NCBI GenBank assembly: GCA_963785585.1
Contig: CAWAVW010000001.1
Span: 496,001 to 560,000, forward strand
Direction: 5' to 3'
From: Palsa-295 sp963785585
GTDB lineage: Bacteria > Acidobacteriota > Terriglobia > Acidiferrales > UBA7541
Length of the DNA stretch: 64,000 nt
Each line of letters starts with the position of its first letter. Within the stretch, counting starts at the first letter, position 1. Below the pieces are notes generated by a model, which made no database searches, was not told where the DNA came from, and was given only the letters and a program-made list of their open reading frames with translations. Made by a program: the position numbers and the translations under genes. Shown here piece after piece: positions 27,037 to 34,434 of the stretch.

Positions 27037-27516
27037 TTACGCGTGCCGGACTTCGCTGCGGTCGGTCGTTGCTTCGAGAAGTTCGGCGACGGTCCTGTGC
27101 AATGTGGGATGGACGGCGTCCGGCGCGATGTCCGCCAGCGGAACCAGAACGAAGCGGCGGTTGGCCATGCGCGGATGAGGAATTTCGAGATTGCCTTCGT
27201 GAATGACCTGATCGCCGAAAAGCAAAATATCCATGTCGATGGTGCGCGGACCTTTTGGCACCGTGCGTTCGCGTCCCGCGGCGCGTTCGATGGTGAGAAG
27301 CATTTCCATCAGCTGCGCGGGTTTCTGATCGGTTTCCACTTCGATGGCTCCGTTTAAGAACCATTCCTGCTCGCGTAATTCCACCGGTTCGGTTTCGTAA
27401 AGGCGCGACTGCTTCACCATGCGCACTCCGCGCAGGGCCAGGCCCACGACGGCGCGACGGATGTGCGTGGCGCGGTCGCCGATGTTGGAGCCGATCGAGA
27501 TGTAGATGTTCCGCAT
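27037..27516 (-). CDS. folK: 2-amino-4-hydroxy-6-hydroxymethyldihydropteridine diphosphokinase (HPPK)
   Basis: HPPK transfers pyrophosphate from ATP to 6-hydroxymethyl-7,8-dihydropterin in folate synthesis. The 159-residue product opens YISIGSNIGDR, with RLYETEPVE and FLNGAIEVETD following, and carries the family signature GPRTIDMDILLFGD and IPHPRMANRRFVLVPLADI. The Asp residues of the DMD segment bind magnesium. Length is normal. It stands alone on the minus strand between two plus-strand genes. Confidence 0.96.
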   Translation of the reverse strand: MRNIYISIGSNIGDRATHIRRAVVGLALRGVRMVKQSRLYETEPVELREQEWFLNGAIEVETDQKPAQLMEMLLTIERAAGRERTVPKGPRTIDMDILLFGDQVIHEGNLEIPHPRMANRRFVLVPLADIAPDAVHPTLHRTVAELLEATTDRSEVRHA

Positions 27517-27652
27517 AGCGCGAGAAGCAGTCTAGCGCATTCGCGGCGCGAGCTATCGCTTTTATCACCACCGCCCCGAGACGAAATGTAAAACGGCGCT
27601 GGAGCGTGAGCGGGACTGCTGATACCTTCGAGGCCTCTGGGAGGTTTTTCAG

Positions 27653-28870
27653 ATGCGACGAAGTCTTGCGGGATTCGATTTGGCGGCCGTAATGCTGGCG
27701 GGCATTTCGCTTTTGCCGATGGGCGGGGTTCGCGTGGAGGCGCATGCCGAGGCGGCGGAAAAGGAATCGATGACTCCGCTGCTGATGAACGTGGCGGACG
27801 CGCCGGTGGCGTTCAATGGTTCGGACGGGCGCACCCATCTGGTTTACGAATTGCAGGTTTCGAATTTTTCGAGTGGCGACGCGAGCGTGGAAAAAGTGGA
27901 AGTGCTGGGCGATGGCGCGGCGCTGCAAACGTTGGATGCGAGCGCGGTGGCGCGGCAGTTGCAGCCGGCGGGGACTCGAGAGCCATCGGGAAAATTGGCG
28001 AGGAGTTCGCAGGCGCTGCTGTTTCTCGACGTGACGTTGGCTGCAGGCAGCGCGATGCCGAAAGAAATTTCCCATCGCGTGACGGCGCGATTTGCGGCAG
28101 CGCCTCCGGGGCACCAGGAAATCACGTTGACGGGCGGAGTGACGGCGGTATCGGGGCGCGAAGCCGTGGTGATTGGACCGCCGCTCGGAGGCGAGCGATA
28201 TGTTTCGGCGGATTCGTGCTGCGGCTCGTCGCGGCACCGGCGCGCGGCGATGGCGATCAATGGAAATATCTGGATCACCCAACGGTTCGCGGTGGATTGG
28301 GAAGAACTCGACGCGAGCGGGCGCATTTATGCGGGTCCAAAAGAAAAACTCGAGAGCTACGCGATTTTCGGAAAGCCGGCGATCGCCGTGGCGGACGCGG
28401 TGGTCGATTCGGTGACGGAGGGCGCGGAGGAGCAAACACCGGGGCAATATCCGACGGGTATCGAGATCGATCAGGCCGATGGAAATTGCGTGATTCTGGA
28501 TTTGGGCGCAGACCGGGCGGGAAAACATTCGTACGCGCTGTATGCGCATTTGCAGCCGGGGAGCATTCGCGTTCGTCCGGGTGACCAGGTGAAACGCGGG
28601 GAGACGCTGGGGCTGGTGGGCAACACGGGAAATTCGGTGGCGCCGCACCTGCATTTTCAGGTGATGGATGGGCCGTCGTCGCTGGCGTCGAATGGATTGC
28701 CGTACGAGATCGACGAGTTTTTGGTGACGGGCGAGACGGCGGGGACAGAGGCGTTTGATAAGGCCGAGGGTGAGGGCGTGGTGTTGGCGGTGACGGCGGT
28801 GCAGCCGGCGCGGGTGATGCGAAATGCGTTGCCGCTGGATCAGTTGGTGATTACGTTCGCCGGGAAGTAG
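27653..28870 (+). CDS. M23-family peptidase-like secreted protein, possibly inactive
   Basis: The 405-residue protein has a hydrophobic N-terminus (AAVMLAGISLLPMGGVRVEA), a beta-rich region (about residues 40-180) and an M23 LytM-like domain with GKPAIAVADAVVDSV, ALYAHLQPGSIRVRPGDQV, RGETLGLVGNTGNS and the zinc motif PHLHFQV (H332, H334; a further His at 299). In M23 enzymes the first zinc ligands are a H-x3-D pair; here the same place reads RFAVD (R211, D215), so the first His is replaced. It may be a non-catalytic cell-wall factor. A hairpin follows 43 bases after the stop. Confidence 0.8.
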   Translation: MRRSLAGFDLAAVMLAGISLLPMGGVRVEAHAEAAEKESMTPLLMNVADAPVAFNGSDGRTHLVYELQVSNFSSGDASVEKVEVLGDGAALQTLDASAVARQLQPAGTREPSGKLARSSQALLFLDVTLAAGSAMPKEISHRVTARFAAAPPGHQEITLTGGVTAVSGREAVVIGPPLGGERYVSADSCCGSSRHRRAAMAINGNIWITQRFAVDWEELDASGRIYAGPKEKLESYAIFGKPAIAVADAVVDSVTEGAEEQTPGQYPTGIEIDQADGNCVILDLGADRAGKHSYALYAHLQPGSIRVRPGDQVKRGETLGLVGNTGNSVAPHLHFQVMDGPSSLASNGLPYEIDEFLVTGETAGTEAFDKAEGEGVVLAVTAVQPARVMRNALPLDQLVITFAGK

Positions 28871-28912
28871 CAGAGCGACGGTCAGGACGGCGGTGGCTGC
28901 GGGCGCGGGGAG

Positions 28913-28946
28913 ATTTCTAATCGCAAAAAGAGTTGCGATTAGAAAT
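28913..28946. repeat. Perfect 14-bp inverted repeat
   Basis: Left arm 28913-28926 (ATTTCTAATCGCAA) and right arm 28933-28946 pair perfectly across a six-base loop (AAAGAG). The right arm plus following bases (GATTAGAAATTGA) recurs in the direct repeat at 29168-29316 and, with one change, at 31123-31271. It may terminate the M23 gene, but there is no T-run directly after it. Confidence 0.7.
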
Positions 28947-29167
28947 TGATTTGGCATTTGTTTTCAGCGATTTACGTTGAATTCTAATATTGGGAGCGAG
29001 ATTTCTGCGGGACATACGTACGCGAATTGCGGGGAATACGGATGGAGTTCGCGAGGTGATTGGGCGGGTGTTGGCACGGGCGACTGCAAAGATTGGAACA
29101 CAGAGGGCACAGAGGGACGGCGCACAGAGTTCACGGAGACAGTAGAAATGAACGCGAATTTGTGTCG
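28947..29167. other. Gene-free stretch with short CACAGAG-type repeats
   Basis: I see no supportable gene here. Near 29098-29135 the sequence holds AACACAGAGGGCACAGAGGG and CACAGAGTTCACGGAGAC, a degenerate short repeat of a type often seen in intergenic DNA of soil bacteria. The AT-rich start (AATTCTAATATTG) resembles the CTAATT core of the neighbouring direct repeat. Confidence 0.4.
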
Positions 29168-29316
29168 ATTGGAAATGAGCTCGGGTGATTGTTTTGAGTG
29201 GGTTACGGCGAATTCTAATTGCATCCAGTGACGATTAGAAATTGAGGTAGTAGGGCTCGAGGATGGGACGCCGCGCGAAACCGGATGCCCTTCGCGGCGG
29301 CCACTGGCGGGGGCGC
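29168..29316. repeat. 149-bp direct repeat, left copy
   Basis: This block aligns with 31123-31271 over the same length, with scattered substitutions and small compensating shifts near its right third. Shared runs include GAAATGAGCTCGGGTGATTG, TGCATCCAGTGACGATT and TTCGCGGCGGCCAC. The two copies bracket about 1.8 kb containing a transposase remnant and an orphan membrane gene. Confidence 0.85.
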
Positions 29317-29596
29317 CTGTGCCAACACCGATTGAGTTGCGGCCAAGTTTTCGGGCAACGTACATGGTGCGGCCTCGATGGGCGTCGTTTTGACGCACGA
29401 CCCATGATAACACAGTGGTACATGTACGTCAAGGATAAAGCATAGAGCGGACCAAAAAGCAGAGCGTACGGGATGGCTGGTGTGAGAGTTGCGGAGAATC
29501 TGGAGCGGCGAGTCTAAACCCGCACCCTTTCCTGCGGCAAGGATGCGGCACCCGAAAAGTCAACGGCGGCGTCTCGGAAGGGTGGGCCACCCGCCG
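29317..29596. other. Repeat-rich spacer between the direct repeat and the transposase remnant
   Basis: This stretch has no supportable gene. It contains a perfect 10-base palindrome GTACATGTAC (29418-29427), an odd palindrome GGGTGGGCCACCC (29580-29592) and a GC-rich CCCGCACCCTTTCCTGCGGC segment (29519-29538). It looks like stacked fragments of repeat elements. Confidence 0.4.
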
Positions 29597-29974
29597 ACTT
29601 CAAAGGAAGTTTCTGCGGACAAGGCTTACGGCTCGCGGAAAAACACCGACGCGATTACTGCGGCGGGCGCGACTCCGTTTATCGCGCTCAAATCGGATAG
29701 CTCTGGAGCGGCTGGCGGGACGTGGACGAAGATGTACCACTACTTTCAATTTCGAAAGACTGACTTTTTGCAGCACTACCATAAGCGTTCCAACGTCGAA
29801 TCGACTTTTAGCATGATGAAGCGGAAGTTTGGCGTAGGTCTCCGTAGCAAGACGGATGTGGCGATGGTCAATGAAACGCTTTGCAAAATCTTGGCTCATA
29901 ATCTTGTTGTTCTCATTCACGAAATGCACGAACTCGGAATCGACCCTGTGTTTTGGTCGGAGAAAGTTGCTTAA
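29597..29974 (+). pseudogene. IS4-type transposase remnant (C-terminal part)
   Basis: From about 29597 the frame reads as the C-terminal half of a DDE transposase: SADKAYGSRKNTDAI carries a catalytic Asp, and YHKRSNVESTFSMMKRKFG contains Tyr-x2-Arg-x3-Glu-x6-Lys, the YREK signature of the IS4 group. The first catalytic Asp and the N-terminal DNA-binding part are absent; the upstream codons (29489-29596) encode repeat-derived sequence unlike any transposase. No terminal inverted repeats were found. It is therefore a decayed insertion element, not a working one. It is convergent with the orphan membrane gene. Confidence 0.8.
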
Positions 29975-29995
29975 TGTGCGACTCAGATAATTATT

Positions 29996-31000
29996 CTAAG
30001 GTTTAGCGGGCGACGATTTCAATATGATGTCATCCGACCATTCCGGTTGCCAACAGTGCTCCATTTTTTCACCACCGCGTGCACCCTCGGGAATCTCGCC
30101 AATTTTCTTTTCGTATACAACCTGTTTAAGCATCCAGTAACGATAAGCCAACGGAATATTCGCTTTCCCTTTCCGAAACTGAATTACTTCAGAGTAAAAG
30201 CCGTTTTGTGCCCAAATGTCCGCAGTGAAGATAGCAACTCCCGTTTTATCTGGAACTGGCCTGAGCGTTTCGGGTATTGGTTTCCCCCAAATCGGATTTA
30301 TTGTTCCCAAATTAACTGAGGGCAAGAGCAGGCCACCCATTGTTGTAAGAAATTGCTCTTGGCTATAAATCTTTACTTCGACCCCCGTGAGATCGTTCTT
30401 TGTTCCCTTATTCCAAAGAAATAGGGGTATGCCGAGTTCTGAAACAGCACCCATTTGCGGGACGATGCATGGGTAGGAATCTGTTCCCATCATCGCGTCT
30501 AGGTTCGACTTCGATAATTCAGCAACTGCATGTGTCGTTTTCAGTGTTTTTAGGGCTTTGTCTTGAGATTCCTTAAATTGCTTCCGACTCAAGTTGATCG
30601 AAGCTGTGATTCCGTCAGTAATATTCTTGAATTTAGCAATTTGATCATCGTGGTCTTGCTGAATAGCTCTGAGTTCAATTACCATCAAGACCGCCGCCAA
30701 AATTATCCACGCCATTTTTTCGGTACGAGTCCACGGCGCTTCAACCCTAACGGTCATAATGACCGCCGCAAATGCTAAAAATCCGATTGCCACTCCCGAA
30801 TCTGGCGGTACTCGAACGTAGTAAGAAGCTATATCTATCGCTGCACCTTGAAAAATCGCCAAAGTCCAACTGTACTGAACAGGATGCCGCGCCCAAGTCA
30901 CAATTTTCAGCCGAATAATCGCGAAACGCGCGATTAACCAGTCTCGCACGATACAAACGCCCTTTTTGATAGCTGAGAAGAGACGAGATAGCCTCGGCAT
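29996..31000 (-). CDS. Orphan membrane protein with coiled coil, AT-richer than its surroundings
   Basis: I do not recognise this 334-residue protein. It has a basic N-terminus, two or three hydrophobic segments (about residues 46-62, 68-85 and 95-111), a charged helical region likely to be coiled coil (IQQDHDDQIAKFKNITDGIT onward, about residues 112-165) and a C-terminal soluble domain of about 160 residues with beta character. The layout, short membrane anchor then coil then soluble domain, is seen in some phage and defence-island proteins, but there is no direct evidence for that here. The DNA is clearly richer in A and T than the flanks, consistent with recent transfer, and it lies between direct repeats beside a transposase remnant. 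A consensus -10 box sits seven bases before the ATG. Confidence 0.75.
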   Translation of the reverse strand: MPRLSRLFSAIKKGVCIVRDWLIARFAIIRLKIVTWARHPVQYSWTLAIFQGAAIDIASYYVRVPPDSGVAIGFLAFAAVIMTVRVEAPWTRTEKMAWIILAAVLMVIELRAIQQDHDDQIAKFKNITDGITASINLSRKQFKESQDKALKTLKTTHAVAELSKSNLDAMMGTDSYPCIVPQMGAVSELGIPLFLWNKGTKNDLTGVEVKIYSQEQFLTTMGGLLLPSVNLGTINPIWGKPIPETLRPVPDKTGVAIFTADIWAQNGFYSEVIQFRKGKANIPLAYRYWMLKQVVYEKKIGEIPEGARGGEKMEHCWQPEWSDDIILKSSPAKP

Positions 31001-31007
31001 GGGGCGA

Positions 31008-31013
31008 ATTATA
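31008..31013 (-). promoter_or_regulatory. Consensus -10 box placed for leaderless transcription
   Basis: On the minus strand TATAAT (within TATATAAT) is followed by seven bases and then the ATG of the orphan membrane gene. Transcription would begin at or next to the start codon, leaving no ribosome site. A -35 box is weak (TTTTCG, 16 bases upstream). Confidence 0.6.
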
Positions 31014-31122
31014 TACCCTGTTTTGCGATCGAAAACACTCAGTGACTAAGAAGCAAAACTGCACAAAAATGCGCTCGATTGCACAAAAAAGGGTCATTGC
31101 GACCGCCTTTGTGTGCAAAGCC

Positions 31123-31271
31123 ATTAGAAATGAGCTCGGGTGATTGTTTTGAGTGGGCTACGGCGGATTCTAAGTGCATCCAGTGACGATTGGAAATTGA
31201 GGAGATGGGGCGCGAGGATGGGTCGGTGAGCGAAACCGCGCCCGCTTCGCGGCGGCCACAGGCGGGAGCGC
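31123..31271. repeat. 149-bp direct repeat, right copy
   Basis: This is the right-hand partner of 29168-29316, in the same orientation and of the same length. It ends 16 bases from the ruvB stop codon. The stretch 31001-31122 to its left holds only the promoter of the orphan membrane gene and an A-rich GCACAAAAA repeat (31061 and 31081). Confidence 0.85.
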
Positions 31272-31287
31272 GAGGTTGGGTTCGCGG

Positions 31288-32325
31288 TTAGAAGAGGGCG
31301 GGCTGAGAACGAGGGGGATCGATCTGGAAGTGTTTGTAGGCGAGGGCGGTGGCGACGCGGCCGCGGGGGGTGCGGTCGAGGAGGCCGAGCTGCATGAGGT
31401 AGGGCTCGTAGATTTCCTCGATGGCGTCTTCCTCTTCGCTGAGGGAGGCGGCGAGAGTGTTGAGGCCGACGGGACCGCCGGAATATTTCTGGATGATGGC
31501 GAGCAGGAGATTGCGATCGACTTCGTCGAGGCCGTGCTCATCCACGCCGAGCATGGCGAGAGCGTCTTTCGCGACGGCGAGATCGATGACGCCCTGGGCG
31601 CGGACTTCGGCGAAGTCGCGGACGCGGCGGAGAAGGCGATTGGCGACGCGCGGAGTGCCGCGGCTGCGGCGGGCGATTTCGGCGGCGCCGGATTCGTGCA
31701 TGGTGATGCCGAGAATTTTGGCGGAGCGCTCGACGATGCGGAGAAGATCGGCGGGCGTGTAAAACTCCAGGCGATGAACGATGCCGAAGCGCGAGCGGAG
31801 CGGCGCCATGATGAGTCCGGCGCGGGTGGTGGCTCCGATCAAAGTGAATTTATTGAGCTGGTAGGGATGGACGCGAGCGCCGGGGCCCTGGCCGATGATG
31901 AGGTCCACGCGAAAATCTTCCATGGCGGGGTAAAGGATTTCTTCCATGGAGGGCTGCAGGCGGTGGATTTCGTCGAGGAAGAAAAAATCCTGCGCGTCGA
32001 GCGAAGTGAGGACGGCGGTGAGGTCGCCCTTTTTTTCGAGCAGCGGGCCGGAGCTAATTTTGATGGCTGAGCCCATTTCGTTGGCGAGGATCTGGGCAAG
32101 AGTGGTTTTGCCGAGTCCCGGCGGGCCGTAGAGCAGGACGTGATCGAGAGCTTCGCCGCGGGAGCGGGCGGCTTCGACGGCGATCTGGAGATTTTCCTTC
32201 ACGCGATTCTGGCCGATATAGTCGGCGAGGCGCTGCGGACGGATGCTGGCTTCGATGCGGGAGTCGTCGGCATCGAGGACGCGGCCGGAAATGATTCGAT
32301 CGTGTTCTTTCTTTTTGTCTGGCAT
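31288..32325 (-). CDS. ruvB: Holliday junction branch migration ATPase RuvB
   Basis: RuvB is the hexameric motor that, with RuvA, moves Holliday junctions. The 345-residue protein opens with the RuvB N-terminus (IRPQRLADYIGQNRVKENL), Walker A GPPGLGKTTLAQ, Walker B FFLDEIHRL, sensor 1 IGATTRAGL, the arginine finger region RSRFGIVHRL and a C-terminal winged helix (IYEPYLMQLGLLDRTPRGRV). It is separated from ruvA by a small unrelated gene. The start is the ATG at 32325. Confidence 0.97.
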   Translation of the reverse strand: MPDKKKEHDRIISGRVLDADDSRIEASIRPQRLADYIGQNRVKENLQIAVEAARSRGEALDHVLLYGPPGLGKTTLAQILANEMGSAIKISSGPLLEKKGDLTAVLTSLDAQDFFFLDEIHRLQPSMEEILYPAMEDFRVDLIIGQGPGARVHPYQLNKFTLIGATTRAGLIMAPLRSRFGIVHRLEFYTPADLLRIVERSAKILGITMHESGAAEIARRSRGTPRVANRLLRRVRDFAEVRAQGVIDLAVAKDALAMLGVDEHGLDEVDRNLLLAIIQKYSGGPVGLNTLAASLSEEEDAIEEIYEPYLMQLGLLDRTPRGRVATALAYKHFQIDPPRSQPALF

Positions 32326-32634
32326 TTAGGTGGCCGGCTGCGATTCGAATACGCCGATGCGCGTTTCGGATTCGGTGAGCGATTCGCAGGCGCGGTCCAG
32401 AGTTTCATATTCGGCGGAAAATTGCTCGCGCATTGCGTGGTGCGAGGCGGCGGTGTCCCAGCGGTCGATGGTGAGGAACCGCGCGGGAGATTCGGTATCG
32501 CGCAGGAGCGAGGTGCCGAGAAATCCGGGGCAGCGGCGGAAGAGGGCGGCCCACTCGCCGGTGGCCGCGTAAAACTTTTCGAACTGCGCGATTCTATCGG
32601 GGCGCGCTTGGAATTCCCAGATGTACTCGACCAC
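32326..32634 (-). CDS. Antibiotic biosynthesis monooxygenase (ABM)-type small protein
   Basis: This 102-residue protein begins VVEYIWEFQARPDRIAQFEK and contains GFLGTSLLRDTESPARFLTI and WDTAASHHAMREQF, the pattern of the dimeric alpha-beta barrel ABM domain. Such proteins act as cofactor-free oxygenases or have unknown functions; no specific substrate can be given. I took the GTG at 32634, with AGAGGGA upstream, because the longer frame to 32853 overlaps ruvA. Its stop directly abuts the ruvB start, so translation of the two is likely coupled. Confidence 0.75.
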   Translation of the reverse strand: MVEYIWEFQARPDRIAQFEKFYAATGEWAALFRRCPGFLGTSLLRDTESPARFLTIDRWDTAASHHAMREQFSAEYETLDRACESLTESETRIGVFESQPAT

Positions 32635-32713
32635 GGTGCAGTTCCCTCTTTGACGGCTCGTGCCGGCGAGCGATTTGACCGCGACTTTGTGCTCGCGCGT
32701 TACGTCTCGATCG

Positions 32714-33340
32714 TTATTTCTCCACCACGGCGCGTGAAGCTTTCTGCATGGAAGCGCCGCCGAGAATCTGAAGCGAGGCGCGGAGCAGCGATTCGAAATC
32801 GGCGCCGCCCGATTTTCGCGATTTGGCGACAGCGTTTTCCACTTCCCTTTCATCGTAACCCAAATTGACGAGAGCGGACGAGACGTCGGATTCGAGCTGA
32901 GATTTGGTGGCGGGCTTGCCGGATTCGGGCACGTCCACGGCGGCGAGCTTGTCGCGCAGCTCGAGGACGATACGCTCGGCGGTTTTGCGGCCGACGCCGG
33001 GGATGCGGACGAGCTGGGCGATGTCTCCTTTGCGGATGGCCGGGATCATGTCGTCGAGGGGCATGCCGGAAAGAATTTTCAGGGCGAGCGAAGGGCCGAC
33101 GCCGGAAGCGGAGAGCAAAAGTTCAAAACAGTGCTTTTCGCGGGCGGTGAGAAAACCGTACAGAGAAAACTGATCTTCGCGGATGTGGGAGTGAATCAAA
33201 AGCATGGCGTCAGAATGAAGAGCGCCGAGACCGGTGAAGGTGGAGAGCGGAATCTGGACTTGATAACCGACGCCGGAGACTTCGATGAGGATTTGGTTGG
33301 GGCGCTTGTCGATAAGTTTGCCGCGGAGCGAACCGATCAT
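32714..33340 (-). CDS. ruvA: Holliday junction-binding protein RuvA
   Basis: RuvA binds the four-way junction and loads RuvB. The 208-residue product has the opening MIGSLRGKLIDKRPNQILIE, the domain I segment GVGYQVQIPLST and the helix-hairpin-helix motifs SASGVGPSLALKILSG and RIPGVGRKTAERIVLELRDK, with a C-terminal RuvB-binding helix bundle (SALVNLGYDEREVENAV). Length is normal. It is upstream of an ABM-type gene and ruvB on the same strand. Confidence 0.97.
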   Translation of the reverse strand: MIGSLRGKLIDKRPNQILIEVSGVGYQVQIPLSTFTGLGALHSDAMLLIHSHIREDQFSLYGFLTAREKHCFELLLSASGVGPSLALKILSGMPLDDMIPAIRKGDIAQLVRIPGVGRKTAERIVLELRDKLAAVDVPESGKPATKSQLESDVSSALVNLGYDEREVENAVAKSRKSGGADFESLLRASLQILGGASMQKASRAVVEK

Positions 33341-33653
33341 AAGAAGAGATTATTGATGAGCGTTACGGAAGTGTCAACGAAGGCGAACAAAGTTTGGGGG
33401 AACCGCGAAACATTTTCAGAGATGCAGTCGTATCCATTGGTGCAGGCAGGAGTGAAATCAGCAGTAAAAATGCGCGAAAACGGACAGGCGGACTGTTCGA
33501 TATTGAACGGACGGTGTCCGGTTTCGAAGCGCAGCGTGATTATTAGAAAGTAAAAATATTGTTTTCTCGAAACGAAAGTGATTTTGCTTTCGATGTAGAA
33601 ATGAGTGCGTCTAAAGGTCGCAAGGGGCGGACCTAGTTCAAAGGAGAACGACG
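33341..33653. other. Gene-free divergent gap
   Basis: No gene is supported in these 313 bases between divergent ruvA and the small secreted protein gene. The right half is AT-rich and includes a short hairpin, CGAAAG with CTTTCG around an eight-base loop (33576-33595), and an AAAGGAG ribosome site just before 33654. Promoters for both directions are expected here, but I could not fix them. Confidence 0.4.
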
Positions 33654-34010
33654 ATGAAGCGTGGACCGGTAAAACAAATGATGTCGGTAGTGGCAGCGCT
33701 GGTGATTCTGGTGTCGATGGCCGCACAGGTTTCGCGTGCGAAAGACACAAAACCGGGGACGAAAGCGACGATGAGCTTGACGAACTCGGCCTGGCTGGAG
33801 GGGAAGGAATTGAAGCCGGGCGATTACGACGTGGCGGTGACGGACACGGTGGTGACGCTATCGAAGGGCGGCAAAGTGCTGGTGGAAGCGCCGATCCAGT
33901 GGAAGGACGAACAGGGGAAGGCGCCGTATTCGACGTTTGTGACGGAAGGAAACAAGCTGACGGAGATCCACTTCAGCGGAAAGACGCGTTACGTAACGAT
34001 TCAAGGATAA
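33654..34010 (+). CDS. Small secreted hypothetical protein
   Basis: The 118-residue product has a clear signal peptide (MMSVVAALVILVSMAAQVSRA) and a compact beta-rich domain: MTLTN-like start after cleavage, GKELKPGDYDVAVTDTVVTL, then HFSGKTRYVTIQG at the end. The phrase L-K-P-G-D-Y recalls small secreted proteins that are frequent in Acidobacteriota genomes; none has a known function to my knowledge. AAAGGAG lies seven bases before the ATG. It is monocistronic, closed by a hairpin terminator. Confidence 0.8.
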   Translation: MKRGPVKQMMSVVAALVILVSMAAQVSRAKDTKPGTKATMSLTNSAWLEGKELKPGDYDVAVTDTVVTLSKGGKVLVEAPIQWKDEQGKAPYSTFVTEGNKLTEIHFSGKTRYVTIQG

Positions 34011-34031
34011 AACGATCCTGGTGTTGCAGGC

Positions 34032-34066
34032 GGGCGCCGTTCGCGAAGGCGGATGGCGCCCTTTTT
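34032..34066 (+). terminator. Intrinsic terminator after the small secreted protein gene
   Basis: GGGCGCC and GGCGCCC form a perfect 7-bp stem with a 16-base loop, followed by five T residues. Confidence 0.8.
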
Positions 34067-34192
34067 GCGTTTGGGGAGGGTGCGCGGGGTTTGGGACGCG
34101 TGGTTTACGGGGCCAAGCGGTAGCGGATTGGGATCTCCGGGCGACATTTTGTTTGCGGGAGCGGGTGCGGCGTGCTATTTGTTGAACTGCTT

Positions 34193-34315
34193 ATGAAGCG
34201 CACGGGTGATTTCCGGGTTTGTGAAGCGGCCGGGGCCGCGGGTGTGTGTGCGCGCGAAATGCAGGCCGGTGCGATTCGAATTATGCGAATTCGCAAGATG
34301 CGAGGGAGCGGATAA
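34193..34315 (+). CDS. Putative leader peptide upstream of ilvA
   Basis: A 40-codon open frame (ATG at 34193, TAA at 34313-34315) precedes ilvA. Its last third reads AIRIMRIRKMRGSG, with three Ile codons within six residues, and its stop codon falls within the 5' arm of the attenuator-like structure. An in-frame ATG at 34259 would give an 18-residue version. Neither start has a good ribosome site, which weakens the case. If real, ribosome stalling at Ile codons could control the downstream hairpins. Confidence 0.35.
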   Translation: MKRTGDFRVCEAAGAAGVCAREMQAGAIRIMRIRKMRGSG

Positions 34316-34383
34316 CGGCCGGCAGAGAATAAAAAAGATTCAAGCCAAGGGCCGTTATCCTGACCGGGACGACGGCCTTTTTT
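34311..34383 (+). promoter_or_regulatory. Attenuator-like mutually exclusive hairpins before ilvA
   Basis: Segment 1 (34311-34320, GATAACGGCC) pairs perfectly with segment 2 (34350-34359, GGCCGTTATC). The start of segment 2 (GGCCGT) can instead pair with segment 3 (34372-34377, ACGGCC), which is followed by six T residues. The second pairing would be a terminator and the first an antiterminator. The ilvA ATG is 52 bases downstream of the T-run. Confidence 0.55.
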
Positions 34384-34434
34384 GTTATGGGACGCGAACG
34401 GGAATTCCAACGAAGAGCGAAGGAAGCGCAAAAC

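Noticed and set aside
26216..28957. Minus-strand open frame of 913 codons
   Set aside because: It runs across the receiver gene, folK (in another frame) and the M23 gene; composition is shadow-like despite its length.
29098..29140. Repeated CACAGAG-type units, considered as a CRISPR array
   Set aside because: Units are short, imperfect and not separated by regular spacers, and no cas gene is present.
29168..31271. Direct repeats as the target-site duplication of an insertion sequence
   Set aside because: 149 bases is far longer than any known IS target duplication, and the copies have diverged.
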